A stretch of 64,000 bases of DNA from Bacterioplanes sp965233665 (GCA_965233665.1 CBDDTG010000008.1:61751-125750), one strand, 5' to 3'. Counted from the first letter of the stretch, positions 17,533 through 26,730 are shown. The notes: generated from the letters alone by a model not told the origin. A program made the numbers and translations.

Positions 17533-18825
17533 TCAATCAACTAGGCCATAAAACTCGGGGAACAACAGGATGGATATCACCACCCCGACTTGCATCAGAA
17601 TGAAGGGAACTACCCCTCGATAAATATCCATGGTTTGTACCCCAGCGGGGGCAACCCCTTTGAGATAAAACAAACTGAAGCCAAACGGTGGCGTCAAAAA
17701 GGATGTTTGCAAGTTCATGGCAATCAAAATGGCAAACCATACCGGCGCAATGTCCAGTGCGATGGCGGCAGGTGCCAGCATCGGCACAATGATAAAGCTG
17801 ATTTCAACAAAGTCGATGAAAAAGCCCAATATCAAAATCGCCAGCATCGACAGGATTAAAAAGCCCATGGCGCCACCAGGTAGGTTGGAAAGCACTTCTT
17901 CAACGATGTAATCGCCACCTGTGTAGGTGAAGGCCATCGAAAACGCCGTAGCGCCGAGCAAAATTGCAAACACCATGGCGGTGATTTTGACCGTTTCCTC
18001 AGCAGCATCGTAGAGCATTTTCCAGCTGAACTGACCATACACCGCAGACAGCAAGACCGCGCCGACGCCGCCCAGAGCCGATGATTCGGTAGGGGTGGCA
18101 ATGCCAGCAAAGATAGAGCCCAGCACCACTAAAATCAGCGCCAAAGGCGGCACGATGGCTTTTAGAGCGCGAATGTAATGCTCGCGGCGATGCTCGATGT
18201 CATCGTCTGCTGGTATCGAAGGCGCTGCTTCCGGTTTAAAGAAGCTGTAAGCCAAGATGTACACCACATAAATGCCGATCAGCACAAAGCCTGGGCCGAC
18301 CGCCGCCTGAAATAAATCGCCGACGGGAATGCCCAGCACGTCGCCCAAAATGATCAACACAATGGATGGCGGAATGATTTGACCCAAGGTGCCCGAGGCG
18401 CAAATGGTGCCGCAGGCGAGGGATTTGTCGTAGTTGTATTTGAGCATGACCGGCAACGAGATTAATCCCATCGCCACCACGGACGCACCGACCACGCCGG
18501 TAGAGGCTGCCAAGAGCGCGCCGACCAATACCGTCGAAATGGCCAAGCCACCGCGCACACCGCCGAACAATTTGCCCATCGACTCCAACAGCTGTTCCGC
18601 CAGACGGGTTTTTTGCAGCACGATGCCCATAAAAATAAACAGGGGCACGGCCATCAGCACCACGTTTTCCATGATGCTTTGAATGCGAAAGGGCATGAAG
18701 GCAAACATGCTGGGCCCTTCGGCAATCAAACCGAAGATCAGTGCTATACCACCGAAAGTAAATGCCACTGGGAAGCCGGCAAGCAGCGCCAACAGGGCAA
18801 CAAAAAACATCACAATACCGATCAT
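17533..18825 (-). CDS. dctM: TRAP transporter large permease (DctM family)
   Basis: A 430-residue inner-membrane protein with about twelve hydrophobic helices, the DctM subunit that carries the ion-coupled transport path. Recognisable parts are the N-terminal LLAGFPVAFTFGG, the central GLISLPVMLKYNYDKSLACG with the GTLGQIIPPS loop, and TPTESSALG. It starts inside the end of the small-permease gene (overlap 18822-18825), the normal coupling for this subunit pair. The fuller substrate picture comes from the binding protein. Confidence 0.95.
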   Translation of the reverse strand: MIGIVMFFVALLALLAGFPVAFTFGGIALIFGLIAEGPSMFAFMPFRIQSIMENVVLMAVPLFIFMGIVLQKTRLAEQLLESMGKLFGGVRGGLAISTVLVGALLAASTGVVGASVVAMGLISLPVMLKYNYDKSLACGTICASGTLGQIIPPSIVLIILGDVLGIPVGDLFQAAVGPGFVLIGIYVVYILAYSFFKPEAAPSIPADDDIEHRREHYIRALKAIVPPLALILVVLGSIFAGIATPTESSALGGVGAVLLSAVYGQFSWKMLYDAAEETVKITAMVFAILLGATAFSMAFTYTGGDYIVEEVLSNLPGGAMGFLILSMLAILILGFFIDFVEISFIIVPMLAPAAIALDIAPVWFAILIAMNLQTSFLTPPFGFSLFYLKGVAPAGVQTMDIYRGVVPFILMQVGVVISILLFPEFYGLVD

Positions 18826-19361
18826 AAGGACGACTCGTGGTTATTATGGGCTTCAGTCCGCTCGGGGTGTTTGATATTCAAAATGCTGGTAATGATTAGC
18901 CCAAGGCCGGCAATGGCGGTGGCAAAAAAGGCAAACGGAATGACCGCTTTAATGATCCAGCGATAGGGCAGGCCACCTGGGTCGCCAGAAGTTTCGCCCA
19001 GTTCAAACGCCTCATAGGCAAAGCCAACGCCGTAATAGCCCACCAGCAATGTAAAGGGCAGCAGCAATACCAGACCACCTAAAATGTCGATGATGGATTG
19101 CTTGCGCACCGACAAACGCTCATAAATCAAATCCACCCGCACATGGCCGCCGGAACGCAAGGTGTACGGCACGCCGAGCATGAACATGGTGGCGAATAAG
19201 TGCCATTCCATTTCCTGTGAGCCGATCCATACGGCATTAAAGGCATAGCGGGCAACGACGTTGAAAAATACGTTGACCAGCATCAGCAGAAATAAAATGG
19301 AGGATATTTTCCCCAGAATATCGGAAAAGCGATTTATCACTCGCTCCGCTTGCATCAGCAT
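18822..19361 (-). CDS. dctQ: TRAP transporter small permease (DctQ family)
   Basis: A 179-residue membrane protein with four hydrophobic helices, the small subunit that pairs with DctM and contacts the binding protein. The family signature region RYAFNAVWIGSQEMEWHLF is visible, as is the conserved LRSGGHVRVDLIYERL. I chose ATG 19361 because GGAG lies 6 bases upstream; a GTG at 19373 and an ATG at 19355 also exist. Confidence 0.92.
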   Translation of the reverse strand: MLMQAERVINRFSDILGKISSILFLLMLVNVFFNVVARYAFNAVWIGSQEMEWHLFATMFMLGVPYTLRSGGHVRVDLIYERLSVRKQSIIDILGGLVLLLPFTLLVGYYGVGFAYEAFELGETSGDPGGLPYRWIIKAVIPFAFFATAIAGLGLIITSILNIKHPERTEAHNNHESSL

Positions 19362-19379
19362 AAGGCTCTCCACTGGCGA

Positions 19380-19405
19380 ATGCCCGCGCCAACTGGTGCG
19401 GGCAT
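19380..19405 (-). promoter_or_regulatory. Intercistronic hairpin between dctP and dctQ
   Basis: ATGCCCGC at 19380-19387 pairs with GCGGGCAT at 19398-19405, extended by two further C-G pairs and one G-T pair to a four-base loop. No T-run follows, so it is not a full terminator. Such hairpins behind the binding-protein gene commonly stabilise its mRNA and allow more binding protein than permease. Confidence 0.6.
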
Positions 19406-19418
19406 CCAGGTTAACGCA

Positions 19419-20492
19419 TTACTGAGCAATGCTGTTCAAGTACGCCTTGTCTGAGATGTCGGTCCAGCGGCGCACGGTTTTCAGATAATTTGCCTGAGAC
19501 TCCAGGATTTCTTTGGCCAGCGGATCTTCTTTGGCTTTTTCGGTCAGCAGATCCTGGTTGGCTTGGCGCAGCGCTGCCATTACGTCCTCTGGGAAGGAGC
19601 GGATTTTCACGTTTGGAAACTCATTTTCGATGACTTCCAGGTTTTTCGCCGACTCATGGTAGGAGTGAATGTACATGTCATAGGCGGCGGTACGCATTGA
19701 GACGCGCAGAATTTCTTGCAGGTCTTCAGGCAAGCGATCCCAGGAGCGCTTGTTGATCATGAACTGCAATTCGGTCGCTGGCTCATGCCAACCGGTGTAG
19801 TAGTAAGGGGCGATTTTATGAAAGCCCATGCGCAGGTCCAGTGATGGGCCAACCCACTCCAGAGCATCGATGGTGCGGCGCTCCAGCGCGGTATACAGTT
19901 CGCCTGCTGGGATGTTGGTCGGACTGGCGCCTAACTTGGCCAGTACTTCCCCGGCAAAGCCAGGAATGCGCATTTTCAGACCTTTGAGGTCTTCCAATGA
20001 GTTGATTTCTTTTTGGAACCAGCCCCCCATTTGGTTGCCGGTGTTACCGCCTGGAAAGCTCAACACGTTGTATTTGCTGTAGACCTTTTCCATCAGCTCC
20101 ATGCCGCCGCCGTGGTAGAACCAGGAGTATTGCTCTGGCGCCGTCATACCGAAGGGCATGGTGGTGAAGTACAAGGTGGCCGGTACTTTGCCTTTCCAAT
20201 AATACGAGGCTGAGTGTCCCATGTCGTACTGGCCAGCGCGTACCATGTCAAACACGCCCAGAGGGGCTTTGTGTTTGTTTTTGGAGTCGATGGTGATTTT
20301 CAAGCGGCCGTTGGACATTTTTTCGGCCATGGCAGCCATGTTGCGTGAGGCATCACCAAACACAGGGAAATTGGTAGGCCAAGTTTCCGCCATCTTTAAG
20401 CGATAGGTTTTTTCTGCCTGGGCTGGCAGAGCAACAGCAGCAGCAAAGGCGCCAACCGCTAACCAGCGTTTCAGTTTGCTCAGACTCATCAT
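19419..20492 (-). CDS. dctP: TRAP transporter substrate-binding protein (DctP family)
   Basis: A 357-residue periplasmic binding protein with a Sec signal peptide ending at PAQA. DctP-family landmarks are WPTNFPVFGDASRNMA, the conserved arginine region LKGLKMRIPG, and IDALEWVGPSLDLRMGFHKIA. The stretch GFHKIAPYYYTGWHEP resembles the 2-oxo-acid/lactate-binding group (TakP-like), not the C4-dicarboxylate group. A pyruvate- or lactate-like substrate is therefore likely but not proven. It is first in an operon with dctQ and dctM. Two adjacent ATG codons (20492, 20489) could start it. Confidence 0.92.
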   Translation of the reverse strand: MMSLSKLKRWLAVGAFAAAVALPAQAEKTYRLKMAETWPTNFPVFGDASRNMAAMAEKMSNGRLKITIDSKNKHKAPLGVFDMVRAGQYDMGHSASYYWKGKVPATLYFTTMPFGMTAPEQYSWFYHGGGMELMEKVYSKYNVLSFPGGNTGNQMGGWFQKEINSLEDLKGLKMRIPGFAGEVLAKLGASPTNIPAGELYTALERRTIDALEWVGPSLDLRMGFHKIAPYYYTGWHEPATELQFMINKRSWDRLPEDLQEILRVSMRTAAYDMYIHSYHESAKNLEVIENEFPNVKIRSFPEDVMAALRQANQDLLTEKAKEDPLAKEILESQANYLKTVRRWTDISDKAYLNSIAQ

Positions 20493-20846
20493 ATTATCGT
20501 TATCCTTCTCGGTTAGTAGAAGACCACCCGCCAGTGTATGGTCGGGGGCTGGGGCGCCTCTGAATATATCGGTGCCGGCGTTGAGCGCCGCCGAATTTTC
20601 TTAGGAACCTCAAGTGTTGGCAGTGTGCAATGGCCTAGACAGGCAGCCTATTCGCAGGAATGCGGGCTTGTCCGTGTTATTGCCTGATCTGCTGCCGTAT
20701 TAATGCGGGTTTGGTTTAGGTGTTATGACGGAAGGGTAAGGTCGGGTGTGGCGCGGCAGGCCCGATAAAACCAGGCCTTTGGTTAAATGGTAAGACCAAT
20801 ACTTTGGGCTTACTACTTTGGTCGGCAGCGCCGCAGGATGGCGGGG
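20493..20846. other. Intergenic region upstream of the TRAP operon
   Basis: Between the transglycosylase stop and the dctP start, 354 bases without a gene. It must hold the TRAP operon promoter, on the minus strand. The one recognisable element is the FadR/PdhR-like operator at 20786-20800, annotated separately. I could not assign a convincing promoter. Confidence 0.5.
20786..20800. promoter_or_regulatory. Putative FadR/PdhR-type (GntR family) operator
   Basis: AATGGTAAGACCAAT matches the PdhR-type pattern ATTGGTnnnACCAAT with one mismatch. The inner core TGGT-AAG-ACCA is a perfect inverted repeat. It lies about 295 bases upstream of dctP. The same nine-base core GGTAAGACC occurs upstream of aceE at 35062. 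This supports co-regulation by a pyruvate- or lactate-responsive GntR regulator not seen in the window. Confidence 0.45.
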
Positions 20847-21425
20847 CTAATGGTTCACAAACCAGTATTTTTCCCAGAACAACATTACCTTTTCTGGGTA
20901 TTTTGTCCGTCCCAGGCTGCCGTTATAGCGTGCCAGCGCGCGAATCCAGTCGCCTTTTTCTTTGTCTAAGTAGTGCCTGAGAATGGTGCAGCCGTAGCGC
21001 AGGTTGGTGCGCGTCAGCATCAGGTTGTCATCCGGGCGACCAATTTCGTTCTTCCAAAACGGCATGATTTGCATATAGCCCTGAGCGCCGACCACGGAAA
21101 TGGCAAAGCGTTGAAAAGCACTTTCGACGTGTATCACGGATAGCACCAACTCCGGCGACAAGCCTGCACGGGTCGCTTCTTGGTGCACCATGCGTAAAAA
21201 CTCGAGGCGCACTTTATCGTCCGGCATGTAGCGCTTCAGGCGACTGGAGATGTCTACCAGCCACACCTCAGCTTCAAAACGGTCGGCGAAACTGTCGGTG
21301 CTTTCGGCCGCTTGACGCAGCGCCTGGCGCAGTTCTGGGTCAATGTCACCGTTGGCGCTGGCCAGAGTGCCGGACGACCACCCTAGCATCAGCGCCAGGG
21401 TGGCCAGCAGCAGGGGCCTCAGCAT
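20847..21425 (-). CDS. Lytic transglycosylase, SLT domain
   Basis: A 192-residue exported muramidase-like enzyme that cleaves peptidoglycan glycan strands. A signal peptide (about residues 1-23) precedes the SLT domain at about 85-180, with catalytic Glu in VIHVESAF and the family motifs GAQGYMQIMPFW and ARYNGS. It is short, with a small N-terminal helical region only. The gene starts inside the end of proS (overlap 21419-21425), so it is probably co-transcribed with proS. Confidence 0.88.
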   Translation of the reverse strand: MLRPLLLATLALMLGWSSGTLASANGDIDPELRQALRQAAESTDSFADRFEAEVWLVDISSRLKRYMPDDKVRLEFLRMVHQEATRAGLSPELVLSVIHVESAFQRFAISVVGAQGYMQIMPFWKNEIGRPDDNLMLTRTNLRYGCTILRHYLDKEKGDWIRALARYNGSLGRTKYPEKVMLFWEKYWFVNH

Positions 21426-23161
21426 TGAAGGGCCTGTTTCAGGGTGGTGATAACATCGTCCAGGGCAATGTCTTGCGCTTCACCACCGCGACGCTGTTTG
21501 TACTCAACCGTGCCAGCTTCCAAGCCACGATCGCTGATCACCAGGCGATGAGGAATGCCCATCAGTTCCATATCGGCGAACTTAACGCCAGGGCTGGTTT
21601 TTTTGTCGCGATCATCCAGATAAACATCGATACCAGCGGCTTGCAGCTCGTTATAGAGTTGCTCTGTTGCTTGGCGCACTGAGTCGCTGCGATGCAGGTT
21701 CATCGGCACAATGCCAACCTGGAACGGAGCGATGGCGTTAGGCCAGATGATGCCGTTATCGTCGTGATTTTGCTCAATGGCCGCGGCTACCACACGGCTA
21801 ACGCCAATGCCATAACACCCCATCATCAGGGTTTGGGCTTTGCCGTTTTCATCCAGCACGGTGGCGTTCATGGCTTCGGAGTATTTGCGACCCAGCTGGA
21901 AAATATGGCCCACTTCGATGCCGCGTTTAATCTCTAGCGTGCCTTGGCCGCAAGGGCTTGGGTCACCTGCTTGCACGTTGCGCAAATCAGCGACTTCTGG
22001 CAGTTCAACATCACGTTGCCAGTTGCAGCCAGTGAGGTGCTTGTCGGTTTCGTTGGCGCCACAGACAAAGTCCGCCAGATGGGCGGCACTGCGGTCAACG
22101 TAGCAACGTGCCGACAGGTTACGCGGGCCGGTAAAGCCTGGCGCGCCACCAATGCCTTGAACTTCTTCATCGCTGGCAAATTGCAGCGGTGCAAGAACGC
22201 CGGGCAGTTTTTCTGCTTTTAACTCGTTCAGGGTGTGATCCCCGCGCAGGAACAGCACCACTGGCTCGCCGGCTTCGCCTTCTTCTGCATCTTCGGCTTC
22301 GCTGCTACCACGCACAACAATGGCTTTTAATACTTGGCTGGTGGCAACGTCCAGCTGCTTTGCAACCTCATCGATGGAGCTGGCGGCGGGTGTGTCTACC
22401 ACGCTCAGCGCTTGTGTGGCATCTGGGCGCTCGCCCTCAGGGGCTAGGGCTTCGGCCAGTTCGACGTTGGCGGCATAATCGCTGGCATTGGAGAAGGCGA
22501 TGTCGTCTTCTCCAGATTCAGCCAGCACGTGGAACTCATGGGAGTGAGCACCACCGATAGAGCCAGTGTCGGCCAGCACTGGGCGGAAATCTAAGCCCAA
22601 ACGCTCGAATATGCGGGTGTAAGCCTGATGCATGCGGTCATAGGTTTGCTGCAGGCTTTCGGCCGTCAAATGGAAGGAGTAAGCGTCCTTCATGATGAAC
22701 TCACGCGAGCGCATAACGCCAAACCGTGGGCGCGTTTCATCACGGAATTTGGTTTGAATCTGATACAAGTTCACCGGCAGCTGCTTGTAGCTGCTGAGCT
22801 GGTTACGAGCCAGATCGGTGATGACTTCTTCATGGGTTGGGCCAACGCAAAAATCGCGCGAATGACGATCTTTTAAGCGCAGTAACTCGCCACCGTATTG
22901 GAACCAGCGGCCACTTTCCTGCCACAGCTCTGCTGGCTGTACGGCGGGCATCAGCACTTCTTGAGCGCCGGCGAGGTTCATTTCTTCGCGCACGATGCTT
23001 TCAACTTTTCGCAGCGTGCGCAGGCCCAAGGGCATCCAAGTGTACAAGCCGGCGGCCAGTTTGCGGATCATGCCAGCACGCAACATCAGCTGGTGGCTGA
23101 TGACAACGGCGTCAGCGGGTGTTTCTTTTTCAGTGGCTAAGAGAAATTCGGTAGCGCGCAT
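21419..23161 (-). CDS. proS: Prolyl-tRNA synthetase
   Basis: Complete class II prolyl-tRNA synthetase of 580 residues that charges tRNA(Pro). Class II motifs are visible, with the GPTHEEVIT motif-2 region and a motif-3 region around YGIGVSRVVAAAIEQ. An editing domain is inserted between them (about residues 225-400), and a C-terminal anticodon-binding domain follows. I chose ATG 23161 (MRATEFLLATEKETP), the conserved family start; ATG 23170 lies three codons earlier and nearer to AGGA. The frame reads further back to 23290 without similarity. Confidence 0.96.
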   Translation of the reverse strand: MRATEFLLATEKETPADAVVISHQLMLRAGMIRKLAAGLYTWMPLGLRTLRKVESIVREEMNLAGAQEVLMPAVQPAELWQESGRWFQYGGELLRLKDRHSRDFCVGPTHEEVITDLARNQLSSYKQLPVNLYQIQTKFRDETRPRFGVMRSREFIMKDAYSFHLTAESLQQTYDRMHQAYTRIFERLGLDFRPVLADTGSIGGAHSHEFHVLAESGEDDIAFSNASDYAANVELAEALAPEGERPDATQALSVVDTPAASSIDEVAKQLDVATSQVLKAIVVRGSSEAEDAEEGEAGEPVVLFLRGDHTLNELKAEKLPGVLAPLQFASDEEVQGIGGAPGFTGPRNLSARCYVDRSAAHLADFVCGANETDKHLTGCNWQRDVELPEVADLRNVQAGDPSPCGQGTLEIKRGIEVGHIFQLGRKYSEAMNATVLDENGKAQTLMMGCYGIGVSRVVAAAIEQNHDDNGIIWPNAIAPFQVGIVPMNLHRSDSVRQATEQLYNELQAAGIDVYLDDRDKKTSPGVKFADMELMGIPHRLVISDRGLEAGTVEYKQRRGGEAQDIALDDVITTLKQALQC

Positions 23162-23330
23162 GAAACCCATGTTTCCTGTCGATAATAAATGACGGGCAGT
23201 GTATCGCCTGGCGCCGTGAGCGGCAATGCTACTGCGGCTTAGCTGGGCCGTTGTGTCTGAGGGTGTGGAGGCGATACCATAGTCGACCAAGATCTTTGCT
23301 GACCATCAGTCCAATGAACGGGAGGTGCGG

Positions 23331-23945
23331 GTGCAACACCCTGTATCGGAGCCAAATTTACCTGTGTCTGAAGCGTGTTTGCGCAATCAGGCGCCAATCG
23401 CCGATGTGCTGGCGCAGGAGCTGGAAACCGATGCCTTTGTGTTGGAAATTGGCAGCGGCACCGGTCAGCACGCCGCTTACATGACGCGCCATTTGCCCGG
23501 CATCAAGTGGCAGCCGTCTGAGTTGGCGGGCCGTTTGGAGGGCATTAATGGTTGGCGTCAACGCAGCGGCCAAGTCGGTTTTCTGCCGCCGCTGATTTTA
23601 GATGTCAGTCAGGATTTGTGGCCAGTGAAGCAAGTGGACGCGGTGTTCAGTGCCAACGTGGTGCACTTCATTGGCTGGCCGCAACTGCGCAGCATGATGA
23701 CGGGCATCGCTCGAGTGCTGAAACGCAGCGGCTTGGCGTTGCTCTATGGTCCTTTTAATTACGCTGGCCAGTATACAAGTGAAGGCAATCAGCGCCTGGA
23801 TCAATGGCTGCGTGAGCAAAACCCGGAAGCGGGGATCAAAGATTTTGAGCAGGTCATACTGACCGCCCGCAAAGAAAAGCTGCGTCTACTCAAAGACGTC
23901 GCCATGCCTGCCAATAATCGTATGTTGGTGCTGCAAAAGTACTGA
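23331..23945 (+). CDS. SAM-dependent methyltransferase, DUF938 family
   Basis: A 204-residue protein of the DUF938 methyltransferase-like family. A Rossmann methyltransferase domain covers most of it, with the SAM-binding glycine motif VLEIGSGTGQHA and the DUF938 stretches SANVVHFIGW and YGPFNYAGQYTSEGN. The substrate is unknown. I chose GTG 23331 because GGGAGG ends 5-6 bases before it; GTG 23325 overlaps that ribosome-binding site. It is divergent from proS. Confidence 0.82.
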   Translation: MQHPVSEPNLPVSEACLRNQAPIADVLAQELETDAFVLEIGSGTGQHAAYMTRHLPGIKWQPSELAGRLEGINGWRQRSGQVGFLPPLILDVSQDLWPVKQVDAVFSANVVHFIGWPQLRSMMTGIARVLKRSGLALLYGPFNYAGQYTSEGNQRLDQWLREQNPEAGIKDFEQVILTARKEKLRLLKDVAMPANNRMLVLQKY

Positions 23946-24013
23946 TTGCTAGACTCGGTGCCCGCTCTGGGTCACCAGAGGGCTGCTATGCTGGCGAGCA
24001 GGGACCTCAGTTC

Positions 24014-25366
24014 GTGAGTAACATCATGGCCAACAGCGAACGCAGCAATCCGGGGATTCGGCGCTTACTGGGAGAAGTAGCGCTGATCAATCGCAGCATT
24101 GCCGATTACAAATCACATCTGCCCTTGACCGTGCTTGCCTTTGGGCCGCAGGCGCTCACGCCAGCGCTGCAACAGCGGTTAAAAGCCGAAGGCTTTAACG
24201 TCAAAGTGATCGAATCCATATCGCATTTGCTGGTGCACAAAGACAACAACGGCTGTGCGCTGCTGGTGCATTTAGATCACATGAATGACAAGCAGCGCCA
24301 ACGCATGCAGCAACTGGCGGCGGAAGAAGGTCAGTTGCCGGTGATCGCTATAAGCTCAGACACCTCGTTGCAAGAGCGGCTGGTGGCCATTCGTATGGGC
24401 GCTGTGGCTTTCAATACCACGCCGGTGAACGATGCCCAAGTCGTCGCCGATATCAAAGCCCTGACAGAACGCTATCAGCACGACCCTTATCAAATTCTCA
24501 TTATTGAAGATCAGACGTCGGTCGCGGGGTTTTATGCCGCCACGTTAGAAGATGCCGGTTTTCAGGCCGCGGTGATTTCTCAACCACTGACCGAGTTAAT
24601 GCCCTATCTATACAATCACACGCCAGATCTCATCTTGCTCGATTTGTACATGCCGGCGATCAACGGCCAGGAGCTGGCTGGGGTGATACGCCAACAGGAA
24701 AACTTGATCAGCGTACCGATCGTATTTCTATCCAATGAAATGAGCCCAGAGGTGCAGATGAAAGCCATGTGCACGGGTGGTGATGTGTTCCTATCTAAGC
24801 CGGTGCGGCCGGCGGATTTGTTGTTTGCGGTGGAATCGCGTGTGCGCCGAGGGCGAGCGGTGCGCAATTTGGTGACCTCTGATCCACTGACCTCGGTGCT
24901 GAATCGTCGCGAGGTGTTGCGACGCTTGAATGAAGAAGTGGCTCGCTGCCAGCGCTATGGCAGCCGCTTGTGCATTGCCGTTCTCGACTTGGATCGCTTT
25001 AAGCTAATCAACGATCGGTTTGGTCACTCCAGTGGGGATCGTGTTATCAAGCACTTTGCTATCAGTTTGGTAAAGGGTTTGCGTGATGGCGATATTGTCG
25101 GTCGCTTGGGCGGTGAGGAGTTTCTGGTGTTGATGCCCGAAACACGCACTCCTGTTGCCAATACGGCGATGCAGCGAGTGGCCCAGGAGATTCGCCAAGC
25201 ACCACCAGAGTCGCAATTGGCGTACACCTTCTCTGGCGGCGTGGTGCAGTGCCTGCCTGGCAACCGAGGTGACGATTTACTCGAGCAGGCCGATGCGCTT
25301 ATGTACCGCGCCAAATCCGAAGGCCGTGATCGCATAATTTGCAGCGGCGATCACGACTCGGCTTAA
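24014..25366 (+). CDS. Diguanylate cyclase with two receiver domains (REC-REC-GGDEF)
   Basis: A 450-residue c-di-GMP synthase. The first receiver-like domain, about residues 38-150, lacks a clear phosphoacceptor Asp (LLVHLDHM replaces the usual site) and is probably degenerate. The second, about 158-275, has the acidic IIEDQ and phosphoacceptor Asp in LILLDLYMP. The GGDEF domain, about 285-440, has an intact active site GGEEF and an inhibitory RxxD (RDGD) five residues upstream, so an active and product-inhibited cyclase is expected. GTG 24014 and ATG 24026 are both possible starts. No kinase is adjacent. Confidence 0.88.
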   Translation: MSNIMANSERSNPGIRRLLGEVALINRSIADYKSHLPLTVLAFGPQALTPALQQRLKAEGFNVKVIESISHLLVHKDNNGCALLVHLDHMNDKQRQRMQQLAAEEGQLPVIAISSDTSLQERLVAIRMGAVAFNTTPVNDAQVVADIKALTERYQHDPYQILIIEDQTSVAGFYAATLEDAGFQAAVISQPLTELMPYLYNHTPDLILLDLYMPAINGQELAGVIRQQENLISVPIVFLSNEMSPEVQMKAMCTGGDVFLSKPVRPADLLFAVESRVRRGRAVRNLVTSDPLTSVLNRREVLRRLNEEVARCQRYGSRLCIAVLDLDRFKLINDRFGHSSGDRVIKHFAISLVKGLRDGDIVGRLGGEEFLVLMPETRTPVANTAMQRVAQEIRQAPPESQLAYTFSGGVVQCLPGNRGDDLLEQADALMYRAKSEGRDRIICSGDHDSA

Positions 25367-25371
25367 CATTG

Positions 25372-25414
25372 GCGCCGGCACCTGTTTAAGGCTGACGCCG
25401 GCTTTTGTTTAAAG
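25372..25414 (+). terminator. Probable terminator behind the diguanylate cyclase
   Basis: GCCGGC occurs on both sides of a loop of about 17 bases soon after the stop codon and is followed by TTTTGTTT. The stem is six pairs. It also lies close to the convergent cytochrome gene. Confidence 0.45.
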
Positions 25415-25430
25415 CTGACTCAGACCCTTG

Positions 25431-26669
25431 TTAAGGCTGGCACAGGCTCGGGTCCATGGCGTTAATCCAAGCTTTGATCAGCGCATTGCCTTCTTCGTGC
25501 ACGATGGCGCGGCCCAAAGGTGGCATGGCGTCGCCGGGCTCGTTGGTGTGCATGCGCTGATACAGCAGCGAGTTATCGGCATCGCCGGGCACGATCACAA
25601 TGGCGGACTCGCCCGCACCTGAAACCGCCACTGCACAAGCTCCGTGGTATTGCTCGTTGCCCGCCCAGGCGATGTTCCAGTCGGCACGAAAGGCGGTGTT
25701 GCTGGCTTGGCCTTCTTTGCGGTGGCAATGACCACAATTGATGTCGAGCCAGGCTTTGCTGGTATCGAGCAATAAGTCGGCCGATGCGGTTATCTGGCTC
25801 AACGGCAATGCATCACTAAACGCAGGGGTGCTGTCCACCTCACTCATGGCCGGCAGACCTTCCAATATGCCCTCAGCCAACCACTTTTGCAGTTGGTTTT
25901 CAGGCCCTTGGCCGTAATCAAGGTCGGCGTTTAAGTAGCGCGCCTTGGGGCCAATGGGGCTGAAACGTGCCGGCGTTGGGTCAACGCCATCAACGGCGTC
26001 ATCGTCGCCATTGGGGTTGACCTGATGGCAAGTGGTGCAGGAGTTTTGGTTAGGTACTTTGTAGGTAAAGCTCAAGCCATTTTGTAGGTGCTGTAAATCA
26101 TCGATCACCAGGTTTTCGCCGGTCACATCCCAAGTGGCTTCGGTACCGTCTGCGTTCCACACATAAGGGCGGGCGATCCAGCCGCCTTCGCGCTTAATTA
26201 ATAACCGCGTTTCTAAAAGACGCTCATTCGCAAAGCCGCGCTCAGAGGTATTGTCCGGCATGGTAAAGGTCTTAGTGATGACGCTGCCGACTGGAAACTC
26301 AAAGGTCTCAGTGGGGTGGTACTGAATTTTTTGCCCCTCTGGAATAAAAACAAAGCGGTATTTGGAGGCGTAGTCAGTGAACAGGGGCACTGATAAATCG
26401 TAGATCAGGCCGCCTGCGCTTGGATTTTGCGTTGGGTCACATGGATTTTGAAACAATTGATAGTCTGATAGCTTTTCGGCGTTGCCGGCCAATAGGGCCT
26501 GCCACTGCACGCTGGTATTTTGTTGCTGGCACTGTTCATCAGGCTGGCTGGGAGTGGTGGGTGTAACTGGCGTATCGGTCGATGCGCTGCTGGAACCACC
26601 ACCGCCACCACAGGCACTGAGCAATGCGCCACTGATCAAAGCGATCAGAGCAGTAGAGTGTGTCGTCAT
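25431..26669 (-). CDS. SO2930-family diheme c-type cytochrome lipoprotein
   Basis: A 412-residue exported protein. A lipoprotein signal with lipobox LLSAC and a glycine/serine linker precede the mature part. Two haem c attachment motifs are visible: CTTCH in the middle and CGHCH in the second half. The overall sequence fits the conserved family known as SO2930/HNE_0200 (TIGR03806), whose function is unknown and which regularly occurs beside a parallel beta-helix protein, as here. ATG 26669 is chosen because CGGAG lies upstream and the lipobox follows; a longer frame runs back to 26792 into the neighbour. It should be an envelope electron carrier anchored by lipid. It is second in a two-gene operon. 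Confidence 0.85.
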   Translation of the reverse strand: MTTHSTALIALISGALLSACGGGGGSSSASTDTPVTPTTPSQPDEQCQQQNTSVQWQALLAGNAEKLSDYQLFQNPCDPTQNPSAGGLIYDLSVPLFTDYASKYRFVFIPEGQKIQYHPTETFEFPVGSVITKTFTMPDNTSERGFANERLLETRLLIKREGGWIARPYVWNADGTEATWDVTGENLVIDDLQHLQNGLSFTYKVPNQNSCTTCHQVNPNGDDDAVDGVDPTPARFSPIGPKARYLNADLDYGQGPENQLQKWLAEGILEGLPAMSEVDSTPAFSDALPLSQITASADLLLDTSKAWLDINCGHCHRKEGQASNTAFRADWNIAWAGNEQYHGACAVAVSGAGESAIVIVPGDADNSLLYQRMHTNEPGDAMPPLGRAIVHEEGNALIKAWINAMDPSLCQP

Positions 26670-26730
26670 GCTGATGCTCCGTTGAATAATCAAAGCTGGC
26701 CCCAAAAACGAGGCCAGCGGCGGCCTGGGG

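Noticed and set aside
20616..20635. Possible sigma-54 promoter (TGGCA...GC) upstream of the TRAP operon
   Set aside because: The GG-to-GC distance is six, not ten bases, and it is on the wrong strand for dctP.
23965..23980. CTCTGG-gtca-CCAGAG hairpin behind the methyltransferase gene
   Set aside because: The stem is only six pairs and no T-run follows, so it is not supported as a terminator.
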